This document shows positions 1-12,504 of a stretch of 64,000 nt of DNA, one piece after another (positions within the stretch are counted from its first letter, which is position 1; every line of letters begins with the position of its first letter). Source of the DNA: Phascolarctos cinereus (lineage: Eukaryota; Chordata; Mammalia; Diprotodontia; Phascolarctidae). A program made the translations under genes and the position numbers. Location: NCBI RefSeq assembly GCF_002099425.1, contig NW_018343971.1, forward strand, positions 21,365,501 to 21,429,500. Reading direction: 5' to 3'. Below the pieces are notes generated by a model. That model did no database searches and was not told the DNA's origin. It was given only the letters and a program-made list of their open reading frames with translations.

Positions 1-2409
<2,409 letters not shown>

Positions 2410-2636
2410 TGAGCCAAGATATCATTTTTCTCCCCAGCACAGGCAGATATAACTTCTCTATAGTCTTTCCTTCCTCATCCCCACTTTAAAAAGAGTCATA
2501 TCAGCCTCCTTTGAACCAACCTCTCTTGGGAAAAAGAGTTTCTTTCCAAATTTAGCCCTTTGCCCCAAGACCAAAATCAGACTTTTGGGGAATGTTAGAA
2601 AAGTTCTCTCAATTATACTCCTAATTATCATAGAAT

Positions 2637-2812
2637 GATAGGATTTAGAGCTGGAAGAACCATATGATAGTTTCCCTCCTCTCCCAGATGAGGAAACTGA
2701 AGCTCAGAGGGGTTAAATAATTTGTACAAGGTTACAAAGGTAGTAAGGAACAGAGCTGATATTTTAACCAAATCTTCTGACCCCAAACCCTTTTCCAGTA
2801 TACCATGTTTCC
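2637..2812 (+). repeat. MIR-type SINE
   Basis: Contains the MIR core wording 'gatgaggaaactgaagctca', then 'gttaaataatttgtacaagg' and an 'accaaatcttctgacccc' end. It is diverged, as expected of an old copy. Confidence 0.75.
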
Positions 2813-2825
2813 TCCATCATTTGAG

Positions 2826-2915
2826 TATCTACTATATAAAGGGTATTGTCCTAGGCACCAGAGATGCAGAGATTAATAATACTGTCACTGCCCTCAGGGA
2901 GCTTACACTTTAGTT
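2826..2915 (+). repeat. Dispersed repeat, 'tactatgtgccaggcac' type
   Basis: Matches a motif that recurs in this window (16.99, 18.15, 19.44 and 48.36 kb): 'atctactatat...aggcac...ctcagggagcttacacttt'. Probably a marsupial RTE-type SINE, but the family name is not certain. Confidence 0.45.
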
Positions 2916-2921
2916 GAAGAG

Positions 2922-3155
2922 AAAGAATCACAAAGAATTGTAGATGCTTGGAGTTGGAAAAGGCCTCATAGATTGCATAATTCAACCCAACCCACACCTG
3001 GATAAGAATTCTCTCAGTAACACCCCCAACAAACAATCATCTAGCCTTTTCTTGAAACTAGTGGGAAGGAATCTATTGCTTCCCAAGTCAGTTAATTTTA
3101 CTTTGGGACAGCTGTAATTTTAAGGGAGTTTTCCTTATATCAAACTAAAATCCAA
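2922..3155 (-). repeat. CR1/L3 LINE 3' fragment
   Basis: Reads as the reverse complement of a CR1-like 3' end: 'ttggagttggaaaaggcctc', 'cttttcttgaaactagtggg', 'ttgcttcccaagtc', 'tttgggacagctgtaatttt'. Old and degenerate. Confidence 0.65.
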
Positions 3156-3236
3156 GCACATGTATGTCCAGTGTCAGATAAGGGACACAGATAGTGAATG
3201 GAACAGATAGACAGGCACACTTATTTTCCTCTTTAG

Positions 3237-3921
<685 letters not shown>

Positions 3922-4069
3922 GGTCCTCCACTGACACGGACACTGGCACTGACACTGGCCCAACCCCCACCCCGGGGCCTGTCACCCCTGAGATCTGCAA
4001 ACCGGACACAAACATTGTGTTTGATGGCATCTCACAAATTAGAGGAGAAACATTCTTCTTTAAGGACAG
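3922..4069 (+). CDS. MMP2: MMP2 exon 9: linker and first hemopexin blade
   Basis: 148 bases, phase 1 in, phase 2 out. It opens with a threonine/aspartate-rich hinge, [19 protein letters not shown], then [16 protein letters not shown] and [12 protein letters not shown]. The cysteine in EICK is the one that pairs with the C-terminal cysteine to close the hemopexin propeller. Compared with human (DIDLGTGPTPTLGP) the hinge and the CK-to-IVFDG stretch differ, and the exon is about four codons longer. The hinge DNA is a near-tandem repeat of GACACTGGCACT-like units. The donor is gtgagt. Confidence 0.95.
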
Positions 4070-5773
4070 GTGAGTGATGGGCCCTACTTCTGTTCTCTAG
4101 TCCTTAACCCCTTCTCCATAGCTTGTGTCCACTGCCCCCTTGTTCCTGCCTTACGCCCTTACATTTCTACTGGTGCCAGGACTGAAGGAGGCTTCTCTGC
4201 AACTCCAGTCCCAGGTTAAACTGTCCTGATCTTGGGAAGTAAGTTACCACAGGAGCAAGGTAAAGATAAGTACCCTCACTCAGGTCTGCAGTATGAGTCA
4301 TAATCATTTACACTTTTTGGTGGCTGAGACCAGATTCAGAGAACTACAGTGGAACATTCCAGAATGTTATACTGAACCAGGAACTGGGCAATGAGACCAG
4401 AATGTATTTTATTATAGTAGCTGCAAATGTTGGCTTTGCAACCAACAGTTTGCAAGGAGATGAATCTTCTCTAACAGAGTTATTAATTTTATAGCCAACA
4501 AAAATATTCATAGATTGTTAAAGCTGGAATGAAACTTTGGGATTCAGCCCACTCACATGACTATATAGGAGGGAAATTGAAGCTCAAAGTGACTTCCCCA
4601 AGGTCACAAAAAAGTAGTTGAGTTGGGACTGGTCGAATGAGCTTTCCATTTGAGATTCTTTCTTAGCCTTTTGATGGGGAACTTAATGTCACTTGTAGCT
4701 TAAAAGTAAGTAAGAAAAAGGCTCTTCCCATAAGAGGCTCTGGCTCTGGAATTAAGTGGACCCCAGAGAAGTTAGAGCCTTTCTATAGTTCTTACAGCTT
4801 GTGAAGGGGGGAAGTTTCCTCTGGATTTTGTATTCAGTTATCTCCTAGACATTTTAATTGTGGAAATCAAGGGACCAGTCAGGAGTTTCTGGGTCACAGA
4901 TACTTTTCAGCTAACAACCAGAGAGGACTGCTCAGAAGAAATGCCAGAGGAAATGACCAACTCCAATGGAAATGCCCCAGTCTGGCAGCTCAGAGGGGTT
5001 TCCTTGATGACTCTCATTACCCTAGAATTTAAACTGCCTCCGAGGTACACAGCATGGAGAATAGCGCAGTGCCAAGAAGCTCTGTGTGGTCTTTAGAATT
5101 GCGACATGAGGACTCAGAATGTTCTGTAGCATAGAGAACCCTGTTACCCATGGCTGGTCTTCACTGAATTGAGATAGTCACAATTTTTTCACTAAATTAG
5201 TAGGTTCTGGAATCAGTCAACAACAACTTTCCAGGTTCCTAATATGTTCAGGACACTGGTAGAAGCCAGAGATATAAAAGTATAGGAGATAAAAGTTTTT
5301 GCTTTCAGGAAGCTTATAAACTAACATCAGAAATATGATAGATGCATGTGAACAGAAACTAAAAAACTGTAAAGAGTATGTGCTGAGTATCTATTAGGGG
5401 ACGTGGGGGTATGATAACATTTACTGTAAAAGTCACTGTGGACTGGTATGGATCAAAGAAGCCTTTCTGGAGGAGGGCGGAGTGATAGTAAGGCTGCCCC
5501 ATGCAGCTCAGGATACAGTGAGCACACCTCAGGACATGGCATCTGGGCAAGCCTAATTTCTCTCATTTCCTCCCTCTCTCATTCCAGTTCATTCCCTTCT
5601 TCCTTCCCTCTCCTATGTAGCTGATGACTATCATGGCCTGGTGACTTCCTCTGGGGAGTCTGACTGGGACAGGCCAGGTATGAGGGAAGAGATAGCTTGG
5701 GGGACTTTGTGAGGGGGAGTGGGAAGTGGCCATGAGGGTGAATCTCCCCAGACTTTTTTGTCTGTCCACTCAG
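4070..5773 (+). other. MMP2: MMP2 intron 9
   Basis: 1,704 bases. Holds one clear MIR at 4505-4655; 5215-5480 looks like old dispersed repeat of unassigned family. The rest appears unique. The open frames here have no recognisable protein. Confidence 0.8.
4505..4655 (+). repeat. MIR SINE
   Basis: 'attgttaaagctggaatgaa', 'ggaaattgaagctcaaagtg' and 'ccccaaggtcacaaaa' follow the MIR order. Old copy in MMP2 intron 9. Confidence 0.7.
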
Positions 5774-5910
5774 GTTCATGTGGCGGACGGCAAACTCAAG
5801 GGAGAAGCCCACAGGGCCCCTGCTTGTGGCCACATTCTGGCCAGAAGTTCCTGAGAAGATAGATGCAGTGTATGAGGCCCCACAGGAGGAAAAGGCTGTG
5901 TTCTTCTCAG
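5774..5910 (+). CDS. MMP2: MMP2 exon 10: hemopexin blade 1-2
   Basis: 137 bases, phase 2 in, phase 1 out. It encodes [17 protein letters not shown], then [18 protein letters not shown] and [11 protein letters not shown]. The FWPxxPxxIDAVYE and KAVFFxG signatures are those of hemopexin repeats. This domain binds TIMP2 and contributes to activation at the MT1-MMP complex (known for the family). ANSREKPT replaces human VTPRDKPM, the most changed patch in the exon. The acceptor is ccactcag and the donor gtactg. Confidence 0.96.
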
Positions 5911-6626
5911 GTACTGATGGATGGAGGGAGAGAGGAACAGGGGTACTGTGTTGTTGACCTCAGTGACCTTGAACAAGTCGCTTAACTGCTCTGTGCCTCA
6001 GTTTCCTCATCCATTAAATGAGGTGCATTGGACTCAAAGGACTATGAAATTCCTACCTCTAAATCTATAATCCTATCTTGATAATATTAGGTGAAGACTT
6101 CAATCATCATATCCACTTGACCTAAGGCTTACGCATACAAACTCAAGCCAGCCCCTCTCCCCAACCCCTCAGGTCCTTTCCGTTCAAACCACCTTCCCAC
6201 TGAACCTCAGGCTCTTTTCTCTGAAACAAAATAAAATGAGACAAAAACAAAGCACCTGTCCTCCTCCTCACCTGCTCATTTCATCCTCTGCCCTTCCTTC
6301 CAGTACCATCTCCTTAATATCCCCAAACTCTTTTTATCTTTTTATTCCCTGGCTCTTTTCACTTTTATCCTCTGTTCCTGGGCTAACTGTGGATCTGTTG
6401 TCTGCCCCCATCCTTCTTTTGCATAAAATTATGTGTCCTGAAAATTGTTCCAATGGTTGAACTTGGGGCTTGGACAGAGATCTTCCCATAACACACAGTT
6501 CCTGTTCTCAGGAGCCCCCATCACAGAGAGCACCCCCTCCCAGACAGATGTTGGGTGAGAGTGATTGATTGGTGGGGGGTATTCTATGCGCCTAGATCAC
6601 CAGCATGACCTTTGTCACCATTTCAG
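5911..6626 (+). other. MMP2: MMP2 intron 10
   Basis: 716 bases. A MIR-like SINE sits at 5955-6080; the rest is C/T-rich sequence without recognised features. The acceptor is tttcag. Confidence 0.85.
5955..6080 (+). repeat. MIR/THER-type SINE 3' part
   Basis: 'gtgaccttgaacaagtcgct', 'ctgtgcctcagtttcctcat' and 'aaatgaggtgcattggactc' give the MIR core and 3' end in order. Confidence 0.75.
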
Positions 6627-6786
6627 GGGATGAGTACTGGGTCTACTCAGCCAGCACCCTGGAGCGGGGCTATCCTAAGAAGCTGACTAGCCTTGGTCTG
6701 CCTCCAGATGTTCAGCATGTGGATGCTGCCTTCAGCTGGAGCAAAAACAAGAAGACATATATCTTTTCTGGGGACAAGTTCTGGAG
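6627..6786 (+). CDS. MMP2: MMP2 exon 11: hemopexin blade 2-3
   Basis: 160 bases, phase 1 in, phase 2 out. It encodes [20 protein letters not shown], then [18 protein letters not shown] and [16 protein letters not shown]. The pattern xYWxY...GYP..L, DAAFxW and TYIFxGDKFWR is that of the hemopexin repeat. The donor is gtaggt. It faces a 7.65-kb intron, the largest of this gene in the window. Confidence 0.97.
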
Positions 6787-6857
6787 GTAGGTTTTGCTGG
6801 CTCTTGTTAGGCGATTTGTTAATTTTCTAAATACTTTCAAACTGATTTCATGTTGAT

Positions 6858-7120
6858 TTTCTACGCAAAGTCTCTTGGAATTGCTTCTCAGATCTTTTCT
6901 TGTGTCAGGCCCACAGACATGCACAGACACAGGAAGTACAGGATAGCTTTCTCCAGGGCAGTGGTAGAAGGAAGAACAGAGAGACTGATTTAAAGGGCAG
7001 ACAAAAGGGTTTCGTGTTTCTTGAGACCACGTCCTGGTTTTGCAGAAGAGACAGAGAGAGATCGATATCTCATTGTTTTTGTCTTAATGAGTTTGAGAAA
7101 CTGGCTTGTTTGCCATGTAA
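6858..7120 (+). repeat. Direct repeat P, copy 1
   Basis: Related over its full length to 10942-11257: shared blocks include 'gcttctcagatc', 'agggca(g/a)tggtagaagga', 'aaagggcagaca' and 'cttaatgagtttgagaaact'. The family is not recognised. It is either a local duplication or an unclassified dispersed repeat. Confidence 0.85.
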
Positions 7121-7255
7121 TGATGATCTTATGAGGTTAATTGGTTGGATCCTCTTTCCATTTTACAAATGAGGAAGATATACTCTGGAGATCATTGGAT
7201 TTTGAGCCAAATGGGACATTAGAGATCATCTAGTCCCTACTTATGCCCACACAAA

Positions 7256-7415
7256 TAATAATAATAATAATAAATAGCTGAAATGCATTTGGAACTAAAT
7301 TGTTTTTAAAGTACTTTACATATATTGAGTATATATATATGCATATATATATATATATACACACATATATAAATGCATATGTTTATATGTGTGTATGTAT
7401 AAATACATATACATT

Positions 7416-7469
<54 letters not shown>

Positions 7470-7482
7470 AAGAGAGAGAGAC
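7256..7482. repeat. Microsatellite cluster (TAA, TA, GA)
   Basis: Short TAA repeat, then TA/TG-rich DNA, then a (GA)n run at 7418-7482 with a few AAA interruptions. Confidence 0.95.
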
Positions 7483-7483
7483 T

Positions 7484-7660
7484 GTCTAGCCATGTGACCC
7501 TGGGCACTAAGTCACTTAAACTTGTTTGCCTCAGTTTCCTCATCTGCCAAATGAACTGAAAATAAATAGCAAACCACTATAGTATCTTTGCCAAGAAAAT
7601 CCCCAAAGGGGTCACAAACAGTCAGACATGACTGAAAATGACTAAACAATAACAAATGTA
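7484..7660 (+). repeat. Marsupial SINE, 5'-truncated
   Basis: Starts at 'ctgtctagccatgtgaccct' and continues 'gcctcagtttcctcatctgc', 'agtatctttgccaagaaaa', 'ggggtcacaaacagtcagac' and an AACAATAACA tail. This is the long WSINE-like form. Confidence 0.85.
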
Positions 7661-7665
7661 TATGT

Positions 7666-7722
7666 TCATATATATATATATATGTGTGTATATATATGTA
7701 TATATATATGTATACATATTCA
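7666..7722. repeat. (TA)n-rich microsatellite
   Basis: Alternating TA with TG steps directly after the SINE tail. Confidence 0.9.
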
Positions 7723-7764
7723 CACATATATGTGTGTATAAATTTATACATTTAAGCCACTGGA

Positions 7765-7906
7765 GCTTAGAACTGCACTAAGACTTTTGGGCCTCCCAAC
7801 AACCCAGTGAGATAAGTACTACAGGTATAAATATGACCATTTTACAGATGTAGAAACTGAGGCTCAGAGAATGAAGTGACTTGACCATGATCAGTTAGCA
7901 AATACC
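7765..7906 (+). repeat. MIR SINE
   Basis: 'gggcctcccaacaacccagt', 'ttttacagatgtagaaactg', 'aggctcagagaatgaagtga' follow the MIR order. Confidence 0.8.
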
Positions 7907-7911
7907 AGAAC

Positions 7912-8132
7912 CCACTAGGTGGAGCAGTAGTTAGAGCAATGGACTGGGAGTAAGAAAGACATGAGTTCAAATCCAGTCTCTGCCTCTTACTAGTTGTGTG
8001 ACCCTGAGCGAGTCATTGGACCTTGTTTATCATGTATCTGCAAAATGTAGATAATAATAACACTTACCTGCCAGGGTTGTTGTGAGGATAAAAAGAGTTA
8101 ATATAAAGTGCTATATAAGTATTTTTTAAATC
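7912..8132 (+). repeat. Marsupial tRNA-derived SINE (MIR/THER class)
   Basis: 'actaggtggagcagtagtta', 'gagttcaaatccagtctct', 'ttgtgtgaccctgagcgagt', then the 3' form 'gttgttgtgaggat...aaagtgctatataagt'. Confidence 0.85.
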
Positions 8133-8146
8133 TGTGATTAGATCTC

Positions 8147-8300
8147 TGATCTTAGAGGCTGGTTCTGTCTTAAGTCTGTGTTAGGATAGAATTCCAGATT
8201 TACTATTAAGTCACTTAGCAGCTAAGTTGATTTATATCTCAGCCAGGAAGAGAAAATCAAGGCAGACACAGACGTAATAAGAATCATACACACCCAAATA
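8147..8300 (+). repeat. Direct repeat Q, copy 1
   Basis: Shares 'agaggctggttctgtctt', 'atctcagccaggaagagaaa' and 'ataagaatca' with 9000-9131. This copy has about 20 bases not in the other ('ttaagtcacttagcagc'). Confidence 0.85.
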
Positions 8301-8345
8301 TTACTCCCTGACTCTAACTCTAATACTCCATGGACTAGATGATGG

Positions 8346-8506
8346 ATGGGCAACCTGCAGCCTCGAGCCTGCATGTGACCCTCTAGGCCCTTAAGTGTGG
8401 CCCTTTAACTAAACAGCTTTGTCCTGTGAAGTTTGGATTCAGTCAAGGGACCGCAGTTGAGGACCTAGAGGGCCTCAAGGCCGCAGGTTCCTCACACTTG
8501 GACTAG
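8346..8506. mobile_element. hAT-like miniature element with inverted ends
   Basis: Left end 'gggcaacctgcagcctcgag' and right end (reverse complement) 'gaggaacctgcggccttgag' form terminal inverted repeats around a short non-coding core; 'ctctagg' is also mirrored. Related to the element at 13745. No transposase. Confidence 0.7.
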
Positions 8507-8999
8507 ACCATCCAAGCATGCACATCTACCCACCACCCATTTTGCAATGAGGCCCAAGGGGAGGAGGTGATTTATGCTAGGTCACAACAGTAATAAGAAG
8601 CATATCTGGAGTAGATGCTTTTTCACACCAAACTGAGGCTAAATGACTTCTCTAAAGCCCCAGTGTGAGTTAATGCCAGAGTGGCAATTAGGACTCATAG
8701 TCTGATGTGCTTTCTAACTCTCTACACATCACCTCTCAGTGTTTGGACAGTAGGTAGGGTGGTTAACAGCTATGCATATCTAGTCCATCCTCCAGTGAGA
8801 TCTTCTCTCCTCCTCCAAGGCTCTAGGAGCCGGCACCAAGCTCCCTGGCTGCCTACTAACATACACTGTTATTAACTACACCCAAAATGTTTCTTAGGGA
8901 AACAGCTTAAAAGACCCAGGACAGAGGCAGGGCAGAAGAAAGGCATCTTTCAACTCCTCTCTCCCACACAGTCCTCTTAATTCCTTTCCTTTCCTTCCC

Positions 9000-9131
9000 T
9001 GATCTCAGAGGCTGGTTCTGTCTTCATTCTGTGTCAGGACAGAATGCCAGATTTACTAAGTTGATTGATATCTCAGCCAGGAAGAGAAAAGCTATGCAGA
9101 CAGACATGATAAGAATCAGACACATCCAAAT
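9000..9131 (+). repeat. Direct repeat Q, copy 2
   Basis: Related to 8147-8300 in the same orientation, starting 'gatctcagaggctggttctg'. Confidence 0.85.
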
Positions 9132-9287
9132 AAACACACATCCTACAGGCAAAAATATGAAGACACATAAACACACACAAGAGCATATACACACAGAAGC
9201 ACACAGGTAGGTCCCCTACCCACACAAGCAATGATAACAACTAACATTTGTATGGGACTTCAAGGTTTGCAAATCACATTCTATACA

Positions 9288-9532
9288 GCATAGCAGAGTG
9301 GAGAGAGAAGAGAGAGAGATGGCCTTGAAGCTCAAAGATCTGAGTTCAAATCCTGCCTCTGACACATACTGTCTGTGTAACTCTGGTGAAGTCACTTAAA
9401 CTCTTAGTGCTCTAGAAAATTCCCCAAGACCACAAGTTGTAGAAAAGGTATGGGCCTTCCTTGGTAGAGGGAATCTACTCACCTGGGAGTTCCCTATACC
9501 AATGAAATCTCAGGTCCAGTCCCTATCCTTTA
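9288..9532 (+). repeat. Marsupial SINE, 'gggagttccctatacc' family
   Basis: 'gatctgagttcaaatcctgc', 'cttggtagagggaatctact', 'cctgggagttccctatacca', 'atgaaatctcaggtcc'. The same family recurs at 19.05, 30.0, 33.2, 40.7 and 60.9 kb. It lies inside a MIR. Confidence 0.75.
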
Positions 9533-9670
9533 TATACATTTTCTTACTTGGGCCTCACGGCAACTTGTGAATTACATACTACAGGTATTATCCCTGCAAG
9601 TATCATTTTAAAGATAGTAAAGATAAGAGAGGTTAAGTTATTGTCCTGTAGTCACACTGCCGATAAGTTT

Positions 9671-9685
9671 AAGAAGCAGGATTTG
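9671..9685. repeat. L1 target-site duplication, left copy
   Basis: aagaagcaggatttg, repeated exactly at 10887-10901. Confidence 0.9.
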
Positions 9686-10058
9686 TTAGTTTTTGTACTT
9701 CCTTCTTCAACTGGCCAATTGTGTTTTTTAGGGACTTGTTTCCTTCAGTGTACTCTTCTGTTAGTTTTTGTCCTTCCTTCAATTGGCCAATTGTGTTTTT
9801 TAGGGACTTGTTTTCCTCAGTGTATTTTTTTTCCAATTGGCCAATTGTATTTTTGAAGGACTCTTTTACCTCTCTCATTGGACTATTAAAATCCTTCTTG
9901 AGCTCTTCTAAGAAGGCTTTTTGGGCTTCAGACCAGTTCATATTCCCTTTTGTTGTTGCAGATGTGGGTTTGTTGACAATGTTGTCCTCTTCAGAATTTC
10001 TGTCTTGATCTTCACTCTTCTCATAATATGAATCTATGGTACCTTTCTTTTTACTCAT
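9686..10058 (-). CDS. L1 ORF1 protein, N-terminal fragment
   Basis: About 124 codons starting MSKKKGTIDSYYEKSEDQDR on the minus strand and running open into the flanking sequence. The first 45 residues are acidic and polar; residues about 46-125 look like a coiled coil with three related repeats built on KNTIGQL(E/K). ORF1p forms trimers through such a coiled coil and binds L1 RNA; the RNA-binding part is absent here because the element ends early. Not a host gene; no sign that it makes a functional protein. Confidence 0.8.
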
Positions 10059-10886
10059 GGTGTTTCTTTATTCCCTGGCCTTTAAAGAGATTGAGCTCTC
10101 CTGCTGGGGAACAGAGGGTACTGACCCAAGCTTCTTGTGTTGGGAACCTAGGTCTTGGTCACTGGCTTTGTGTGCTGGGGCCTCTTATGCTGGTAATTGG
10201 AAGCTATAGGTTTCTGGCAACTTACCTTGTGTTGGGCTGGAATCAGCAAGGCTGGAACTTTCAGGCAGTTCTAGGTTGCCTGCTTTTCCTTTCCTTTAGC
10301 TTTTTTCAGCTCCTTTTAGATGGGTGCTGCAGGGTGTTTATCTGCCTAGGGGCCCCTGCAGTGTTGTCTCCCTCGTTTCTGCTAATGCACCAGGAGATTC
10401 CTTTGCGGTGGAGTGCTGAGGCACCTGGTGGTTTTCTGAGCTGGTTTCCACCGGTTACCCCTGCCCTCACTGTGGCACTGGGAGGTCCTGGTGTTGGTGT
10501 TTGCCTGCTGTACCACCTGGGCTTCAGGATTTCTTCACAATTGGAGGCTTCAGGGCTCCTACAGCTCACCTGGTGTTGGGTTGGAATCAGCAAGGCCTGG
10601 GCTTTAGGAAGCCTTTAGGTTGTTTTCTTCACCTCCTTTCAGATGAATGCCACAGGGTACTTATCTGCCTGGGGCCCCTTGTAGTTCTGCCTCCCTTATT
10701 TTTGCTGAGACACTGGGAGACCCATTTGCTGGGCTGCTGCACTGCTGCTCCTCGTCTTCCTTCTAGTTCAGGTGTTCCAGGGTTTTTTTCTGGGGTAATA
10801 TTTTCTGGGTTTTCAGAGGTTGATAGGGGAGAGTGAGAGCGACTACCTTTTTACTCCGCCATCTTGGCTCGTGGAAGCGGAAGTCC
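9686..10886 (-). mobile_element. L1 LINE, 5'UTR plus start of ORF1
   Basis: Read on the minus strand, the element begins near 10886 with 'gagccaagatggcggagtaa', the style of an L1 5' end, has an approximately 820-base 5'UTR with two tandem related monomers (markers at 10575-10594 and 10231-10250), then ORF1 from 10058. It stops abruptly inside ORF1 at about 9686. Identical 15-base duplications flank it. No poly(A) is seen at the internal 3' end. The ORF1 part has no stop codon, so the copy is fairly young. Confidence 0.88.
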
Positions 10887-10901
10887 AAGAAGCAGGATTT
10901 G
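10887..10901. repeat. L1 target-site duplication, right copy
   Basis: aagaagcaggatttg, exact match to 9671-9685. Confidence 0.9.
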
Positions 10902-10941
10902 AATCTACATCTATCTCACTCCAAGGTTCTGCCTAGCTAAG

Positions 10942-11257
10942 TTTCTATACAAAGTGTCCAAGAACAGCTTCTCAGATCATTTTTTGAGGCTCCCAGACTT
11001 GAACTGATGGGAAAGTACGGGAGAGTTTTCTTCAGCAGGGCAATGGTAGAAGGAGTAACAGAAAGACTGCTATAAAGGGCAGACATAAGAGCCTTTGTTT
11101 CTTGAGGCCACATCCTGGGTTTGCAGAGGAGACAGAGAAAGAGACAGAGAGAGAAAGAGAGAGACAGACAGAGAGACAAAGACAGAGACAGAGAGAGAGG
11201 CATATCTCATTGTTTCTATCTTAATGAGTTTGAGAAACTGCCCTGCTTGCCATGTAC
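10942..11257 (+). repeat. Direct repeat P, copy 2
   Basis: Related to 6858-7120 in the same orientation. It contains an expanded purine (GAGACAGA)n-type tract at about 11127-11199 that is much shorter in copy 1. Confidence 0.85.
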
Positions 11258-11286
11258 ACATGGCCTGGGAATCTTGTAAGCTTTTT

Positions 11287-11534
11287 GTTGTTCAGTCATT
11301 TTTCATTCATGTCTGACTCTTCATGACCCCATTTGGGGTATTCTTGGCAAAGACACTCAAATGGTTTGCCATTTCCTTCTCCAGCTCATTTTAGAGATGA
11401 GGAAACCAAGGCCAACAGGGTTAAGTGACTTGCCCAGGGTCACATAGCTAGGAAGTATCTGATTTTAACTCAGGAGGATGAGTCTTCCTGACTTCAGGCC
11501 CAGCTCTGATCCACTGTGCCATCTGGTTGCCTTA
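11287..11534 (-). repeat. Marsupial SINE, near full length
   Basis: Reverse complement of the long form: 'ttgttcagtcatttttcatt', 'atgaccccatttggggt', 'cttgcccagggtcacatagc', ending 'ccactgtgccatctggttgc'. Confidence 0.9.
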
Positions 11535-11931
11535 TGTTGTCAGCAGTAACCCCTTAATATTTGTGCTGTAGTTGTAGCCCTGGAGGGTTAAATAGGATCA
11601 CAGATTTAGAGCTGGAAGGGACCTAGTCTAATTCCCTAAATATTTGTCAGTCAAGCAGGCAGTCTGCTTTTTCCTGAGCATGCCTGGGTGCTGAGAAAGA
11701 AGGTATAAATTTGATAGCAATGTCCTTTAGGACTTTGCCCATGGCATTGATAAAACGTTTGGAATGTACAGGGCTGGGCAGAGAGTTCTAGGGCCTTCCA
11801 CTAGAGACTTCCTTCTAAGTTAACATTGGATCATTAATGTCTATGGGTTCCACTGTCCAATTCAGAGTGGTACAATAAGAATAATATTAATTTTAGAGTG
11901 AGAAGACCTGGATTTAAAAATGCCTCTGAGG

Positions 11932-12000
11932 GGCAGCTAAGTGGCGCAGTGGATAGGGCACTGGATGAGGAAGTCTGGATCTCTGAAGTCTGAGTTTTAT
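11932..12000 (+). repeat. Marsupial SINE, 5' fragment
   Basis: 'ggggcagctaagtggcgcag' and 'tggatagggcactggatgag', then the match stops. Confidence 0.8.
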
Positions 12001-12299
12001 GACTGTGACCCTAGTAGGGTCAGGATGGGAGATGGGATGGAGAAGAAGGAAGGACATTTTAGGGATGCGGAGGCTTTGGAAGAATATTACACTTAGTGAT
12101 GTAGTAGGGTAGAGAGGAAGAAGTAAAAAATGACTACAACATTGTGTGCCTAGGTAGGGAAGATGGTAGGCAACTTGGTTTTCTTTCTGTAAGTTTATCT
12201 GAAGGACCTAGATTGACAGCTAGCACACCCTCAACCAGCTTCAAACCAGTAGCTATTACTCAAACATGGAAAAACCTAACCCATGACTAATAGCTTTTT

Positions 12300-12425
12300 A
12301 ATAATAACATTATCTATAAATTACTCTCCCACATATTATTGCTTCTGAACTTCACAACACTGATGATCTGGGCAGGGCAGGGACTATCATAGCCATTTGA
12401 CACTTGAGATAATTAAAGCCGTTGG
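12300..12425 (+). repeat. MIR fragment
   Basis: 'cttcacaacactgatgatct', 'ggactatcatagccatttga', 'cttgagataattaaagc'. Diverged. Confidence 0.5.
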
Positions 12426-12504
12426 GTGGGATTGGGGGTAAGGGTCTGCAGTAACATCAACTTGAGAAGATTGTCCTGGGCCCCATGCTCAGCCTGGAAT
12501 CATC

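Larger units (their letters stand above)
9228..10935 (+). repeat. MIR copy split by a SINE and an L1
   Basis: Three collinear pieces form one MIR: 9228-9287 ('ataacaactaacatttgtat'), 9533-9685 ('gggcctcacggcaactt', 'agagaggttaagttattgtc') and 10887-10935 ('gatttgaatctacatctatc'). A SINE occupies the first gap and an L1 fragment the second. Confidence 0.75.

Noticed and set aside
7912-8132. tRNA-gene-like A and B box sequences
   Set aside because: These belong to tRNA-derived SINEs found throughout the window; no intact cloverleaf.
10028-10618. 196-codon plus-strand open frame
   Set aside because: It lies antisense to the L1 5'UTR and has no recognisable protein features; it is a shadow of the GC-rich L1 leader.
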